Assembly: GCA_032164245.1 (NCBI GenBank)
Contig: JAVMKO010000003.1
Location: 94,487,890-94,551,889 of the forward strand
Reading direction: 5' to 3'
From: Sternotherus odoratus
Lineage: Eukaryota; Chordata; Testudines; Kinosternidae
DNA length: 64,000 nucleotides
Part shown: positions 23,082 to 34,826 of the stretch, piece by piece
Numbering within the stretch: position 1 is the stretch's first letter
How the letters are laid out: the number at the start of each line of letters is the position of its first letter
The notes under the pieces: model-generated
What the model was told of the DNA's origin: nothing
Seen by the model: the letters and a program-made list of their open reading frames with translations, nothing else
Database searches by the model: none
Translations under genes and position numbers: made by a program

Positions 23082-24493
23082 CTGTATGGGGATAGGTTTC
23101 CTCCATGCTAGTACATGTAGTGGAAACCCATCTCTTTATCTCTGGCAAGAGATGGCAGGTTTTTATTTTATTTTTTGGAAATACTCTGTTTCAAGGCAAA
23201 TACCCACACATATACTTGTCCTGGCTTTCTAGAAACCCTTACTGTTCCAGGTGGTGGTTTTTGTTTTTTTCCACCTGAAGTAATTCTTGAAGCAAATAAA
23301 GAAAAGAGACTGGAAGCTTGTATTCAGAGGAGGGTGAGGCGAAATAGTGACAGGCTTATTGAAGTGGTGAGGCCTGTCCAATGTGACTGCTGTCTTTTGC
23401 TTCTCCACCTCATGTTAACTGGGAAAATGCAATAATACTTGATAAGGGGGAGAGAGTTCTGTGCGAATCCTAGCTATGAGTCTGTGACCAGGCATTTTAT
23501 GGTAACAAGGTTCTTTGCACCTAATGTTTGACACGAGTAGCCAGGTGTTGTGGGGACGTTGCAGGCTGCTGTCTGTTCCATTTCTGGTTGTAAAATACAG
23601 GAAGGCAGCTTTATTTATAATCTTTGACCATTGTTGGAGGGAATTCAGTGCTTTATGAAAATCCTGGATTGAGACCCCTGGGAGCTGAAGGCCTCTCTCT
23701 CCACAGCAGTAATTCAGTCTTCCCCAGACTGCCTCACCCTCAGTCTGTAGTGACCATCTCAAGAGCTGAGAGGACAGTTCATTGTATATGCCCAGTCTTT
23801 TTATGATGTTTGTTGAGACTACTAGCCAGGGTGCCTATTAGTGTCAGTTGTGAGTGTGGTGTATAGAAAACTGGTAAAATTACATGCTGTCCCTTTAATC
23901 TGTAAGGAGTTTCCTTGTCCTACTTGCATGTTAGGGGACTCTGTAGGAAAGCATGTAGTCAGACAGAGTAAGTTTGCAGCCAGACAGAGGTGGGCTAAGT
24001 TGTGTCTCTCTATTTTAGGGAGCAGCCTGATTTGTCTCACTGTGGTTTTGTTTTCTTTTTTAGAGGGGTTTCTTGCATGCTATTATTCAGAATTCTAAGA
24101 AATAAGGTAGTGTTCCAGCAAAAGAACTTATGTTGTTATCTAACTTCTCTGTTTGGATGCTGTAAAACGTAACCAGGATTCTATTACTTTGTGATCTATC
24201 TTTGCTATTTCTGAGTTGCCTGTTACCTTGGTGATATGGATGCTCTCCCAGTGGGATCTGGACCAAAAGCAGCACCCTCGCTTCACATAGGCCACTTGAG
24301 CAGTCATTATATAGCAACTGTCAGTGACCTGCGCTGGATTTCAAACACCAACCTAGATGTGATGGCTTTTTTATTTCCCACATAGAAATGGATGGGAAAT
24401 GTTTTCAGATTTCAGTTTTTTCCCCATTCCACACTGGGAGGAAACTGAGACCTTTGTGTGAAAATCAGAGTCAGTCAGGCAGGACTGACAGCG
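23082..24493. other. Unassigned DNA
   Basis: No supported gene. The frame 23175-23435 follows a pyrimidine tract and has a basic stretch, but it has no domain, no donor and no homology that I recognise. Confidence 0.45.
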
Positions 24494-24551
24494 GACCTAG
24501 ATCTGAGTAGGTTGACAATGACTGAAAGTAGGTTATTTGACTGCTATGTGA
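24494..24551 (+). repeat. 58-bp direct duplication, copy 1
   Basis: This segment matches 26043-26100 at 57 of 58 positions (one A/G difference) in the same orientation. The flanks of the two copies do not match. It does not belong to a family I recognise. Confidence 0.9.
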
Positions 24552-24570
24552 CAGTCGGTGGAGCACGGTG

Positions 24571-24617
24571 GACCGGACTCTCAGGCACTCTCATTCCTAG
24601 TGCCTGAGAGTCAGGTC
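24571..24617. repeat. Hairpin with 19-bp stem
   Basis: GACTCTCAGGCACT (24576-24589) and AGTGCCTGAGAGTC (24599-24612) are perfect reverse complements around a 9-nt loop. After one mismatch the stem continues for 4 bp (GACC/GGTC). Confidence 0.93.
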
Positions 24618-25107
24618 TTCTAACAGAGAAAGGATGCACAGGAAGTTAATGGAAGAATAGCCCTTTACATTTTCTAGGTTTAAGATGCAGGGTGAAAATG
24701 TGCTGTCAACGCTGAGAAATTATATATGTGTCATTATGCCGGTGTGCTGACACATCAGTGCTGGCTCCTGTGGAATATCAGTGTGACAGCTTTCACAAAG
24801 TAATACATCATATTACTGACACACTCAAGTTCCTTTGAAATCAGGCACATGAATATACTGCTCATTTGCTCCTATCTGTGCTTATAAATTATATGAAAGA
24901 ATCACTATGGCTTTCAAAATATAAAAATATTGAAAAAAATGCTGCCCTATAAACTAGCAGTCATGCCCTGGTGAAGTGAGCAGATTAAAAGCATTTTCCA
25001 GAGAAAGAAATTGAATTGTCTAAGAACCTATTTGTGTAGTGGTGTTTGTAATGGGGAGTAGGCCCTGCCTACCTAAAGCTTAGAGCATCAGTTTGCTGTG
25101 ATGTCAT
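24618..25107. other. Unassigned DNA
   Basis: No gene or repeat recognised. Confidence 0.45.
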
Positions 25108-25204
25108 AAGAACATAGATTCATAGACTTTAAGGTCAGAAGGGACCATTATGATCATCTAGTCCAACCTCCTGTACAATGCAGGCCACAGAATTTTACCT
25201 GCAT
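25108..25204 (-). mobile_element. SINE/CR1-type tail fragment
   Basis: It begins ATAGATTCATAGACTTTAAG and runs through the same block as the tail of the SINE at 7767-7962, but the tRNA-like head is missing. It is a 3' fragment of that SINE or of a CR1 subfamily with the same end. Confidence 0.75.
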
Positions 25205-26020
25205 ATGTGCCTCTTGTTATCTGTGACTTAAATATTTAAATGTGGCATAAATATTCATGATAATGATATTTATCTCCTTTGTCATGAACTTTGAGATCTA
25301 CTGCTGAAATTATTAACAATTTATATTCATATAGAATTAATAATTATTAAACTGCAATCCTCAAGGCCAGATTCTGTTGTTCTATCCAATTCCTTGCTCA
25401 TTCCTGTGTAGGGGCCATATCCTTCCAGTGATCCAAATTTCAATGAAGGAACACTAATGACCCATAAAGTATAATAGCTAAAACCTGACTGTCAGCATAT
25501 GTAAAGTTTTTGAATCAGAATCATTAGCATAATTAAATTTATATTGTTCTAGTAAATAACAATTGCTATTCACCACGATATCTGGTATAACTGTTACATT
25601 AGTGCACGTTGTAGTCTCTTCCTCTTAGTACAGATTTGTAGAAGGCTTTGTTGTCAGTAGTACCCGAATGTCTTTACATTCATACTTGCTATGATAGTAC
25701 TTTAAAAAGTCAATACATTGTTATGCTGCAAATGTGGAAATGATAAATCTCAGAACCGTGGGATAAATCATATTTATCATGTACTTTTGATTGCCTCATA
25801 TACCCTCTTCCTATTAATTTACCCCTGCTAGGACTATTCATAACATCCCAAGAGATGCTTTTCACTTCATCCCTAATCCCCTGAATGTGGAATTTCTCCA
25901 TTCATGAGCATTCCACCATCCCAAACTCATGCTGATAAAATGGGCATGCCACCCCCTCAGGTATTCCTTCCTGAGTGTGACACTGGTAATGGAGTATTAA
26001 GCAGAATACAGCGCCTGTCA
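25205..26020. other. Unassigned AT-rich DNA
   Basis: No gene or repeat recognised. Confidence 0.45.
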
Positions 26021-26052
26021 GATCTAGGTCATGAGTGTGAATGACCTAGATC
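26021..26052. repeat. 12-bp perfect inverted repeat
   Basis: GATCTAGGTCAT (26021-26032) and ATGACCTAGATC (26041-26052) flank an 8-nt loop. The right arm overlaps the start of duplication copy 2. Confidence 0.93.
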
Positions 26053-26100
26053 TGAGTAGGTTGGCAATGACTGAAAGTAGGTTATTTGACTGCTATGTGA
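26043..26100 (+). repeat. 58-bp direct duplication, copy 2
   Basis: Second copy of the segment at 24494-24551, about 1.55 kb downstream. Its first ten bases form the right arm of the hairpin at 26021-26052. Confidence 0.9.
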
Positions 26101-27594
26101 AATGAATTGGATGATGTCAATCCACGTACAGTTGGACAGGTTTCCATGGCATAATAAAATAGCATCACAACTGGCACTAACTGGTGTCCCCCTTGGCAAT
26201 CTTCACAGAGACATGAAAGATTGAATGGACAGGAAGACAAACCACTCTGTCAACACTAGGGATGGTGCATCCAGGTCAGGGTTGAGGCATATTGGTGGCA
26301 CATCATGCAGCATGCTTGGCGAAGCTTGCACTGATGCTACCTGGTTAATGGAGAGAAAGAGGACTTCAGTTTCCAGGGCTTTCAGTCTGACACATTTCAT
26401 CAGCACTACAATTTGTAAGTAAAAATTGAACAAATAGTTTCATCCTATAATGTCAGATTCTGATTCTCCACTCCATTACACCGATTTTACGCTGGTGTAG
26501 CTCCATTAATTTCAAGTGAGTTACAACAGCATAAACTTGGTTCGACAGCATAGAGAAACAAGGCCTACATCCCTTACAGATATCATTTTTTTAAAATCAG
26601 GTCCTTGCTATGCTATTAGAAGTGTTCCTGATTGCAGGCTGGCCTTGAACAATTCAACTCAGAACAATTGGTAGGTCATTCCTATTGAGAGGAATGGAAG
26701 ATGAAGTCATTGTTCTCACATGGAATTGTTCTGTTCTATCAGGTAACATTTCTCCTATTTTCCAGTGCTTTCAGCTTACTTCGTATTGGTTCAGGTCAAA
26801 AAAGGTTGCAAATGGAGTCGCTGACTAAATCTCTCGGCTGTGTGAGTGGAGTTAATTAGCCTGATGGTAGTTTAAAATATTGCTGCCTATTAGCATTGGT
26901 CTTTTTTGACTAGCACCTAGGTGTGAAACCCTTGACTCCATTTGCGTAGTGTGTGAAAAAGATCATTACATGGCATCTGCCTCCTGTTTCACCATGAAAT
27001 GGTCGCTTTGCCCAGTCAAGGCCCCTGAGAGAGAGTGAGAGATGAAGCAACAGAACACTAAAGCGGACACAATGAAATGCTTTGCACAATTGTAACGGGG
27101 CTTTTTGTTAGGGGTACCTGAAGAGTAGGCGTGTCTTGGTTTTCGGGGCTTCAGGTCTCCGTTGGTTTTACAAAAAAACAGTTGTTTCTCCTAGTTTTCT
27201 AAATCCCTGCAAACTGGCCAGCTGAGCTAGTAAAATGTGATCACAAGCTGGCTGACTGAATAGGAACCTCACAGATCACTTCCCTCCCCCCAGGCTTGTG
27301 CCTGTCCTCCCTGCCTTCTCCCCCACCCTCCTCCTCCCACAAAAGACATCTCTTTATCCAAGTCAGTTTGTTTGAATGAAGTGAAGCTCAGGGTGGGTGA
27401 ACCCAGATCAGTTCAAACAGCGAATCCAGACAAGATAAAATGTGCATGTTCCCTCTGCCCATCTGGACCAGAAAATAGGTCCTGTTTAGCAACACATTTT
27501 AACTAATCCATTTCTAAACACAAGCGTGCACACAGTTTAACATCTTTCAAAATGTGGTTGTAATCAACCTAAGGGTGCCTCATAGAGTCTAGCA
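26101..27594. other. Unassigned DNA
   Basis: No supported gene. A short palindromic motif around 26470-26520 (GCTGGTGTAGCTCCATTAAT) resembles the 'gtgtaactccattgac' MITE-like repeats of reptiles and birds. The last 8 bases are the next element's target duplication. Confidence 0.45.
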
Positions 27595-27986
27595 CAGAGG
27601 TCTCAAACATGTGGCCCGCAGAGTTACTCCCTGTGGCCGCAAAACTCCCCTCACCCTTACCCGCCCCCCCCCCCGCCCGAGTTATTTCATGTGACCGCTA
27701 ATCTGCCCATCTCTCTCCCCCCACACGCTGCTCACCGCTCCTCTACCTACCTCCAGGCAGTTCCCACCGCCAAATAGACGTTTGGGAAGAGGCGGGACAG
27801 GGGTGGGGCCTCATGGAAGGGGTGGCATTGGGGTGGAGCCTCATGGAAGCCTCATGGAAGGGGCCTCATGGAAGGGGTGGCATGAGGGTGGAGCCGGGGG
27901 GGGGGGGGTGTCAGTGATGCGTCCCTCAGGCCAGTGCATTAGTCCTCATGTGTGGCCCTCTTGGTCATTTGAGTTTGAGATCCCTG
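27595..27986. mobile_element. Non-autonomous hAT
   Basis: The ends are CAGAGGTCTCAAACATG and GAGTTTGAGATCCCTG. The 8-bp duplication GTCTAGCA is exact on both sides (27587-27594 and 27987-27994). The interior has a short tandem of GGGGTGG/CATGGAAG motifs and a poly-G run near 27897-27908. The open frame 27782-27997 is composition-driven. Confidence 0.93.
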
Positions 27987-28224
27987 GTCTAGCATGACTA
28001 TCTGAGAACTGGAATAACCAGGTTCTAAACAGCTCAAGCCTGAAGTGAAAATAGCAAAGACCATGTTACACAATGGCCGGAAGATTCTACTAAAAAATAA
28101 ACTGCTGCAGTGAATCTTGCTACTCCTAGTGAAGAAATGCTAAAAAGAAACTTGAGTACTGTTATAAAGGGAATTTCTATATTGCTCATCACTGTAGTAT
28201 TTCACCACCCAGGATAATACCTTA

Positions 28225-28335
28225 CTGTTCTATAGTGCTTCCTAGAACTTCAAACTTCTTTATGGACATTAATTTAGCCACACCACACTTCCATGAGATT
28301 GGGAACTATTATTTTATCCCCAGTTTATAGGGTAC
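28225..28335 (-). repeat. MIR-like fragment
   Basis: It contains 'ACTTCTTTATGGACATTAAT' and a 'GGGAACTATTATTTTATCCCCAGTTTATAGG' pattern, the antisense of the MIR 'cccattttacagatgaggaaact' region, strongly decayed. Confidence 0.5.
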
Positions 28336-28692
28336 AGCACAGTATCTGATCCAACAACTTTCTTCCTGGCTTAAAGAACATGTGCCTGATCTGAAGTTGA
28401 ATGATGGATGCTCAACATTTCTGAAAATCAGACTCTCAACGTCCATGGGAAATGGAGAGCAGGCCTCCATCCCTGGCATGCATAGCTTAATCTTAGCTAG
28501 GTTCTATTATTGCTTTATGAATTAGTCATTGGCCTTGTGCATAACACTGGCATGGTCAAAAATAGGAGTATTTGATAATAAATCCAAATTTATTGTAACA
28601 TATTGAAACAACTCAGAGTAGATGCTGGGAATGTCTTGATTTGTATCCTGGAAATAACTATTCCCAGAGATCTTAACTGAAAAGCAGTGTTT

Positions 28693-28858
28693 AGAGACGC
28701 TCCCCGGCTTAAAGAAATCTGAGTTATGGAAATCCGTGTTTATGGAAAAAGCTCTGTAAGCTCAAAATAGGAGGGGTAACATTTCCGATTTATGCAAAAT
28801 TTGACTTACACAAGGCATTCCAGAATGGAACGCTTGCGTAACTCAGGGAGAGTCTCTG
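28693..28858. mobile_element. Short DNA-transposon MITE
   Basis: The ends GAGACGCTCCCCGGCTTAA and CGTAACTCAGGGAGAGTCTC are imperfect inverted repeats. The interior has TTATGGAAATCCG and TTTATGCAAAATTTG motifs that repeat in opposite orientations, resembling non-autonomous Tc1/mariner-like elements. The target duplication is not resolved. Confidence 0.55.
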
Positions 28859-28944
28859 TGTCTTTGAGGGTTTCCATTTTCAATGTCAGTATATATTAGA
28901 CTTCCTCTACAAGCAATCCTCTGTGCATTTACAATTGCCCTTTA

Positions 28945-29165
28945 CTTCCAGTGAAGGATCTCAAAACACTTTACAAACTGATGAGTGTAGTTTTACAACA
29001 TGTGAGTCAGAGAAGTATTATTAACCTCATTGTACAGATAAGGAGGATGAGGAACGAAGATGATAATGACTGATACAGGGACACCTAGACAGTCTGTGTA
29101 AAGTGAGGAACAGAGCTCAGATTTCCTGACTCCCAGTTCTGTGCTTCAGCCATACTTCCATACTC
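28945..29165 (-). repeat. MIR SINE, nearly complete
   Basis: The plus strand shows the antisense MIR order: TCAAAACACTTTACAAACTG, then CTCATTGTACAGATAAGGAG, then CAGAGCTCAGATTTCCTGAC and TCCCAGTTCTGTGCT. All the main blocks are present over about 220 bp. Confidence 0.85.
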
Positions 29166-29169
29166 TGTG

Positions 29170-30014
29170 AACTCAGGACTAATGTAGATGTAGTCATCTG
29201 TATATAGTACGCATAATCTTCATTTTAAGGATTATCATGGTTATGCAATCATGACCATATCAGGAATAAGAGATCTGAAATCAGCAATATTTCTTTTAAC
29301 TAAACCAAACAATAGTTCCATAGACTCCACTGAAGATGTGTAATGCATTGACTATGAACCAAGACACTCTAACACTTAAATTGCTGACTATACAGCTACT
29401 GATGGTGAATATAAAGAGTATTTGGGTGATATGTTTGGAATATACGTATCTCACAGGAAAAGTGCAAGTGTGACTCTGAGTCACATCGCACTGACACTAG
29501 TGTTTCTATATCTACTTTTCTCATCCTGAGCTAATGCTCCAGGCAGAACATCCTACGATTAATCACCCATATCAAACTAATTACCATGTGAGAGTCAAGA
29601 TGATTTTTTTAAATACTTCCAGTGAAAGAGAGAAACATTCTCCACGAAAGGGTTTCAAGAGAATTAGAAGAACATACGGAAAAGAGTGAGTAGGAATAGA
29701 TGGGGCAGATATGAAAAGTGGTAAGCAGGAAAATACATTCAGATTATAAACAAAGTCGGTTTGTTGAAATTGTTTTTATTCTAGCACAATGCTGTTTACT
29801 TTCCAGTTGTTTTTGTACATGGGATATTTGGTACCAAAATGACTATGAATAACATTTCCCAGTAGAAAGTGCTGTGTCTGTGGCCATGCACTTATTGAAG
29901 AACATCCACAATGCATACATTAAATCTGCTAAACCAATACTTTCAGTAAGGCACCAAGAGCTAAAGTGGCATCTTTATGTGTGAGGCACTCACATGCTTA
30001 ACTCCCATTCATGC
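29170..30014. other. Unassigned DNA
   Basis: No gene or repeat recognised. Confidence 0.45.
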
Positions 30015-30017
30015 TAA

Positions 30018-30294
30018 GGGTATGTCTTCATTACCTGCTGGATCGGCAGGTAGTGATCAGTCTTTTGGCGATCGATTTAGTGATAAGTCGATTGTGAAAT
30101 ACGCTCCCATCGACTCCGGAACTCCAGCTCGCTGAGAAGCACAAGCTGGAGTCGACGGGGGAGTCCGCTGCTGACCGCTGCCTCCGTGAGGACGGCAGGT
30201 AAATTGGCCAAAGATGCGCCGACTTCATCTATGTGATTCATGTAGCTGAAGTTGCATTCTTCGGTCGATCCCTCCCCCTCCTGTAGACCAGCCC
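30018..30294. mobile_element. PIF/Harbinger MITE, TAA target duplication
   Basis: The element starts GGGTATGTCTTCATTACC and ends TCCTGTAGACCAGCCC, with TAA immediately outside each end (30015-30017 and 30295-30297). The 3-bp TAA duplication and GGG...CCC ends fit PIF/Harbinger. It is 277 bp, with internal TCGA-rich motifs like the element at 8984-9930, and non-coding. Confidence 0.9.
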
Positions 30295-30529
30295 TAAGAC
30301 AGTTATGCCTGGGAATCCCCTGTGCTGTGGAAAGAAGATATATTCTTAGTGTGCACTGAGGGGGAGGAAGGACAGGAAAGCTGAAAGTCAGAAAAGAGGA
30401 ACTTTAGAAGAAAAATGCACTGCTACTGGCTAAATATGTGGAGGTCCAGCCAGTGCTGTCAAAGGGACAGACTTTGGCCAGTCCCTATGCAGTTTTGCAA
30501 GGGGAGGGAGCATATAACGAGTTTTCTAT

Positions 30530-30552
30530 ATGCACACACACATACACACACA
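30530..30552. repeat. CA-rich microsatellite
   Basis: An interrupted (CA)n tract with one T interruption. Confidence 0.85.
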
Positions 30553-30974
30553 TTCCTGCAGTACTGCACAGTGATTAGTCAGAAATCCATCAATGGGCAG
30601 CACAGAATCCTGTTCAGCCACTACATCTTTCCACATGAAAGTGACTCAGATTCCTTTTTCTGCAGATAAAAGACAAATTTGCCAAATTTATACATCTATT
30701 CTACTTACTCCAACCCACTCAGAACTCAAACACGATAAACACAATTTGATAATATAGTTCAGGGACTTCTCATCATCTGGTTGTCATAGGCCTTGTCTAC
30801 CACTGGGAAGAGGCTGGTACCAACCTTGAGCCTCATGCAGGTGTGGAGCAGCAGAATGTGGGTCAAATGCTATCCTGGAGTCATTTATCTGGGACTGGGA
30901 TTTGAACTGTGTTTCAGGACTGTCCTGCTCAATTCAGGATGGGTGGTCACCCTAGGTACTTCCATAATGCTCTT

Positions 30975-31047
30975 TGGGCCTGGTCCAAAGTTTATCGAAA
31001 TCAACAGAAAGCTCCACTGATTTTGAGGGGCTTTGGACCAGGACCTT
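30975..31047. repeat. Palindromic MITE-like repeat
   Basis: CCTGGTCCAAAG and CTTTGGACCAGG form perfect 12-bp inverted ends around a core with GAAATCA and TGATTTT. It belongs to the palindromic short repeats common in reptile and bird genomes. Confidence 0.7.
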
Positions 31048-31638
31048 TGAGAGTAATTTAGCATTCAGGAACGGGTTCTGGCATATGATTTTAGCTTTCC
31101 ATTGAATAAGCTGCTTGCTTGCTTGAGCCTTTAGTGAAGGGGGGTTTTCCATGAGTGAACTTGTAGATGTTAAAGAGGGTTGAAGAGAGGAGGAAATGAC
31201 AAGCTTGACAGGCTTCTATTGTGCCTGAGGGAGGGAAAGCCAGCTAAGTACTTTCTCTACATAAGGACCTTTAAAGGCTCCATGCATGCTTCAGCGTGTG
31301 CTTCTTCTGACAACCCTTACTGGTGCGATTGTTAAGTCAAAGAAAAGAAAAATGTTTTTGTTGTATTGTTTGCATAACATAATATCCTAAGAATCTGAAA
31401 AACAACTTTAGTGGCAAGCTAGAACATACATGTGCCAATATGATGGGACTGGGAAGGAAGGATCCTGACTAAAATGACAGACAGCGACATTTTGGATAAA
31501 AGTTCAGCTGAAATTAGTTACCTTAGAGAGCAAACTATTATAATTCTGGGAAACACGCTTATCCTCCACACTGCTTTGAACTTTAATGGTATGCTGGAAT
31601 ACTTGGTAATATGGAAACATACACTGGGGATAATTAAT
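31048..31638. other. Unassigned DNA
   Basis: No gene or repeat recognised. Confidence 0.45.
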
Positions 31639-32285
31639 CCTGGGTGAATTCTGTGCCAAAAAATTAAAAATTCTGTGCATAATATTTAAAAATTATGCAT
31701 ATTTTATTTGACAAAACTACACAATATAATCACACCAGTTTCAATTATTTTGGTCATTTATTTAAAAATACTTGTCAGAAAATATGTCTTTAGGAATACA
31801 GACAACAAAAATATTCCCCCAGGAGTAAAAAGTTAGAGAAACTCCTACAACAACCCAGTTCCCCTTTCTCTGTTATGCTTTTGTTGGGCATCTCCATCTG
31901 GATGTGTTACACGTGCCAGCAGGTCACATATCTGCCCCTCCAGTCTCAGATGCCCCCTTCCCGCTCCCCAGCAAAGCCAGCCACTGGACACCCTTCCAGG
32001 CCAGATACCTGTATGGAGGGCTTGTACAAAGTTTTCTGAATGCCACCTCCTTCCTTCAAGATGTGTTGGGAACTGCAGCTGCCTGGAACTCTCCAGCTCC
32101 CCCAGCTGGTTCCCCTGGCAGTGTCCTGTATTTGCCAGCTGGAGAGCCAGGCTCTGCTGGGTCCAGCAGCCTCTAGTGGTGGCCAGCAGCTCTGCAGCAT
32201 CAATTCTGCAGGGAAAATGAAATTTTGCACAGAACATTAATTCTGTGCAAATTCTGGATTGCACAGTGGCACAGAATTCCTCAAG
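31639..32285. mobile_element. DNA transposon with AATTCTGTGCC ends
   Basis: The left end has GGGTGAATTCTGTGCC followed by AAAATTCTGTGCA. The right end has the reverse: TTAATTCTGTGCAAATTCTG then GTGGCACAGAATTCCTC. The inverted ends span about 40 bp. The interior is GC-richer and contains open frames on both strands (31845-32264) with no recognisable transposase. It is a non-autonomous element, superfamily not decided because the target duplication is unclear. Confidence 0.7.
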
Positions 32286-34549
32286 AAGTAAATAATGTCA
32301 TGTAGGGAAGAAAGGTCCACTTAACTGACACCAGGCTTAGGTGCATGAACAAGATGGGTTTACACAGCCTGAATCTTTATTGAAGTTTCTATCTTCAGCC
32401 TCCAGGTTTTCTATTTCCATTCTGACTGTTGTTTTTTAAAGCAATAATACCTTAAAGCTATAGAACTATTCCCTGACATCACACCTCTTTGAATCTAAAT
32501 AACTTCTATTTTTAAAAATAAATAACATTTTGAGTTAAGCTGAACTTGGACTTACTAAATAATAAGTAGCCTCCATTTTAGTAACCTATGAAGAACACAT
32601 GGGGTTCCGTACTTGGGTCTTAATCAATGACTTCATCCATCTTAACCTGTTACAGCTTACCTGGCATACCAACCATAATATCAATCAATGTACCTCAGTT
32701 CATTGAATATTTCTTATGTGGGTTTTCTTGCCATAGCTGTTTTTGCAATGGAACTTCTGGATTCTCTAGGGGCTGGATGGATGTTCCGTGATTGCTTTGT
32801 CTTCCTCAGTTTTCTCATCTGTACAAAAAGGTTTAACAACATTTACCATAGTGATGAGTTTGGTATAAAGACCTAGATAGACCTACCTACTGGCCTCATG
32901 ACGTATAGGAAGGGTCAGGTAATGGGTCTAAATTATTTTAAAATGAAAAGTGCTAAGAATTATTATTAATCATAACGTGAAAGGAATGGTTACTGTCTGA
33001 TATGGTCTTATTTAGAGAGGGGCTAGAACCAGGACCCCAAATCAGAACATCCACTAACATTAAAGGAGAAAATTGCTCCAGATGTGAACCTGAAATCAAA
33101 TTTTGCAGCTCAGGCTCCTGCCCTGGTTTTATTAAAATATGTCTCCAGTTACAAAAAGATCCACAATGGTTCGTGAATATAATAAGCAGTTCTCAGCTTC
33201 TTTAACACATGGGGACGGGTTATTCTCTGATATACCCATGAAATCCAACGAGGGTTTCCATGGGTCTGAGAGAAAGATTTGGCCTATAGGGTATAAAATA
33301 CCTATAAAACATTTTGAAATTACATTTATACATACATGCTAAGTATTATAAACATTATACATATATAATTTGTTACTCTCCATTGTTTGTCAGACTCTTC
33401 TGGAAGATTGAAACTAAATCTCTTTTCCTCCTAATTTTGTCTTTCTTTTCTGGCAAATCGTATTTTTATCTTTCCTATTTACCTTCTCCATCTTCCCCTA
33501 AGAATTCCCAACAGATTTTTTAATCAACATGGCTTGTTTTGTAAAAACACCAAAATCATCAGTAAAACCAGTACAACTTTTGTTAGCTAACAGCTGAAGT
33601 AGAGCCAGCAGGGGGTGCACCGAAGCACAAAACTCTGTTTTGGGTAAGTCCCCCAAATATGGTTATTCTTAAAGGTGTGCGTAGAGGGGATTGGAGGGAG
33701 ACAATCGTTTTCACACACTGTTATTTACCTTCAGTGAAAAACAGTTGTTCAATCTTTATAACAGATCAAAACTGTAGGAACCCCTGCCTCATTAACTATG
33801 TAAATAAAAATATTGGGGGGAAAGTTTTACATACATTGCCATAAGATAATTTTAGTTCTTTACATAATTTTCCACTGACAGTATCAGGAGACTGGGGAAA
33901 GAAAGGAAAAAAGTGTTTCCACAAATTGTTTGTACATTTGAATGCTGTGTTGAAGGAACGTGTGGGAAATAAAGTGAATCCCAGACTCAGTTCGCCTGAC
34001 CTGAAACATCCACTGAAGTCAGTGGAAATCATGCTTAAGTAAGGACTTCAAGATAAGCCCCAGCCTCCTGACTCCCCCCTATAGCACAGAAGACTAAAGT
34101 ACTATGTTTCTCTTTCAACAACGGTTAGAAGTGTCTCAGAGTGCAGTGCAGCATCAGTTCTCAAAGCTCTCTGTACACTAATACTAATGGGTCTTGCACA
34201 AGTTCACACCTAAAACGAGGTTCAACAGATGGAGACTGGGCCATCTGAAACCATGAACAGTTATGAACAATAACTAAAAATATTTTTAGTTATGAAGGAA
34301 ATGTGTTGATGAGTCTATACTGACTGGTGTTTTCAAACAAACAAACAAAACAAAAACAAACAGTCACTGCATGACAGCAATAATGAGTGGTCTAATGGTT
34401 GACTATAGTGCCACAGGATCAATTCCTGTATTATGACTGTGAGTAAGTCTAATAGAAAGAAAACAGTTCAGACTCTGTTCTTTTGTTTTCTAATACAAAC
34501 ACCTGAGCTGCATATTTTCAGGGCCCAGGTGCCATTGAAACAGAGACAA
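32286..34549. other. Largely unassigned DNA
   Basis: About 2.3 kb of AT-rich sequence. A MIR-like scrap (CTCAGTTTTCTCATCTGTAC, about 32806-32825, plus strand) and a (CAAA)n-type run at 34337-34362 are the only items recognised. No gene supported. Confidence 0.5.
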
Positions 34550-34826
34550 GGGTATGTCTACATTGCACTTAAACACCCGCAGCTGGCCCGGGTGAACTGA
34601 CTCAGGCTTAGGCTGCAGGGTTGTACAACTGAAGTGTACACATTTGGGCTTGGACTGGAGCCTGATCTTTAGGACCCCACAAATGGGGAGAGTCCTACAG
34701 CCTGGGTTCCTGTCCAAGCTTGAATGTCTACACAGCAATATTAGAGCCCTACAGCCTGTGTCCTGCAAACCCCAGTCAGCTGACGGAGCCCAGCTGTGGG
34801 TGTTTACTGGTGGTATAGATATACTC
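34550..34826. mobile_element. MITE with long inverted ends
   Basis: The left end GGGTATGTCTACATTGCAC...AAACACCCGCAGCT pairs with the right end AGCTGTGGGTGTTTACT...GGTATAGATATACTC over about 35 bp. It is 277 bp, non-coding, and belongs to the Harbinger/hAT-like MITE set. Target duplication unclear. Confidence 0.8.

Noticed and set aside
22111..23232. 373-codon open frame rich in Pro, Ser and Arg
   Set aside because: It lies inside a hAT with an exact target duplication and consists of tandem GC-rich arrays. Frames are open on both strands, so it reflects composition.
23175..23435. Open frame with a basic stretch after a pyrimidine tract
   Set aside because: No domain, no donor site and no supporting context, so it is compatible with chance.
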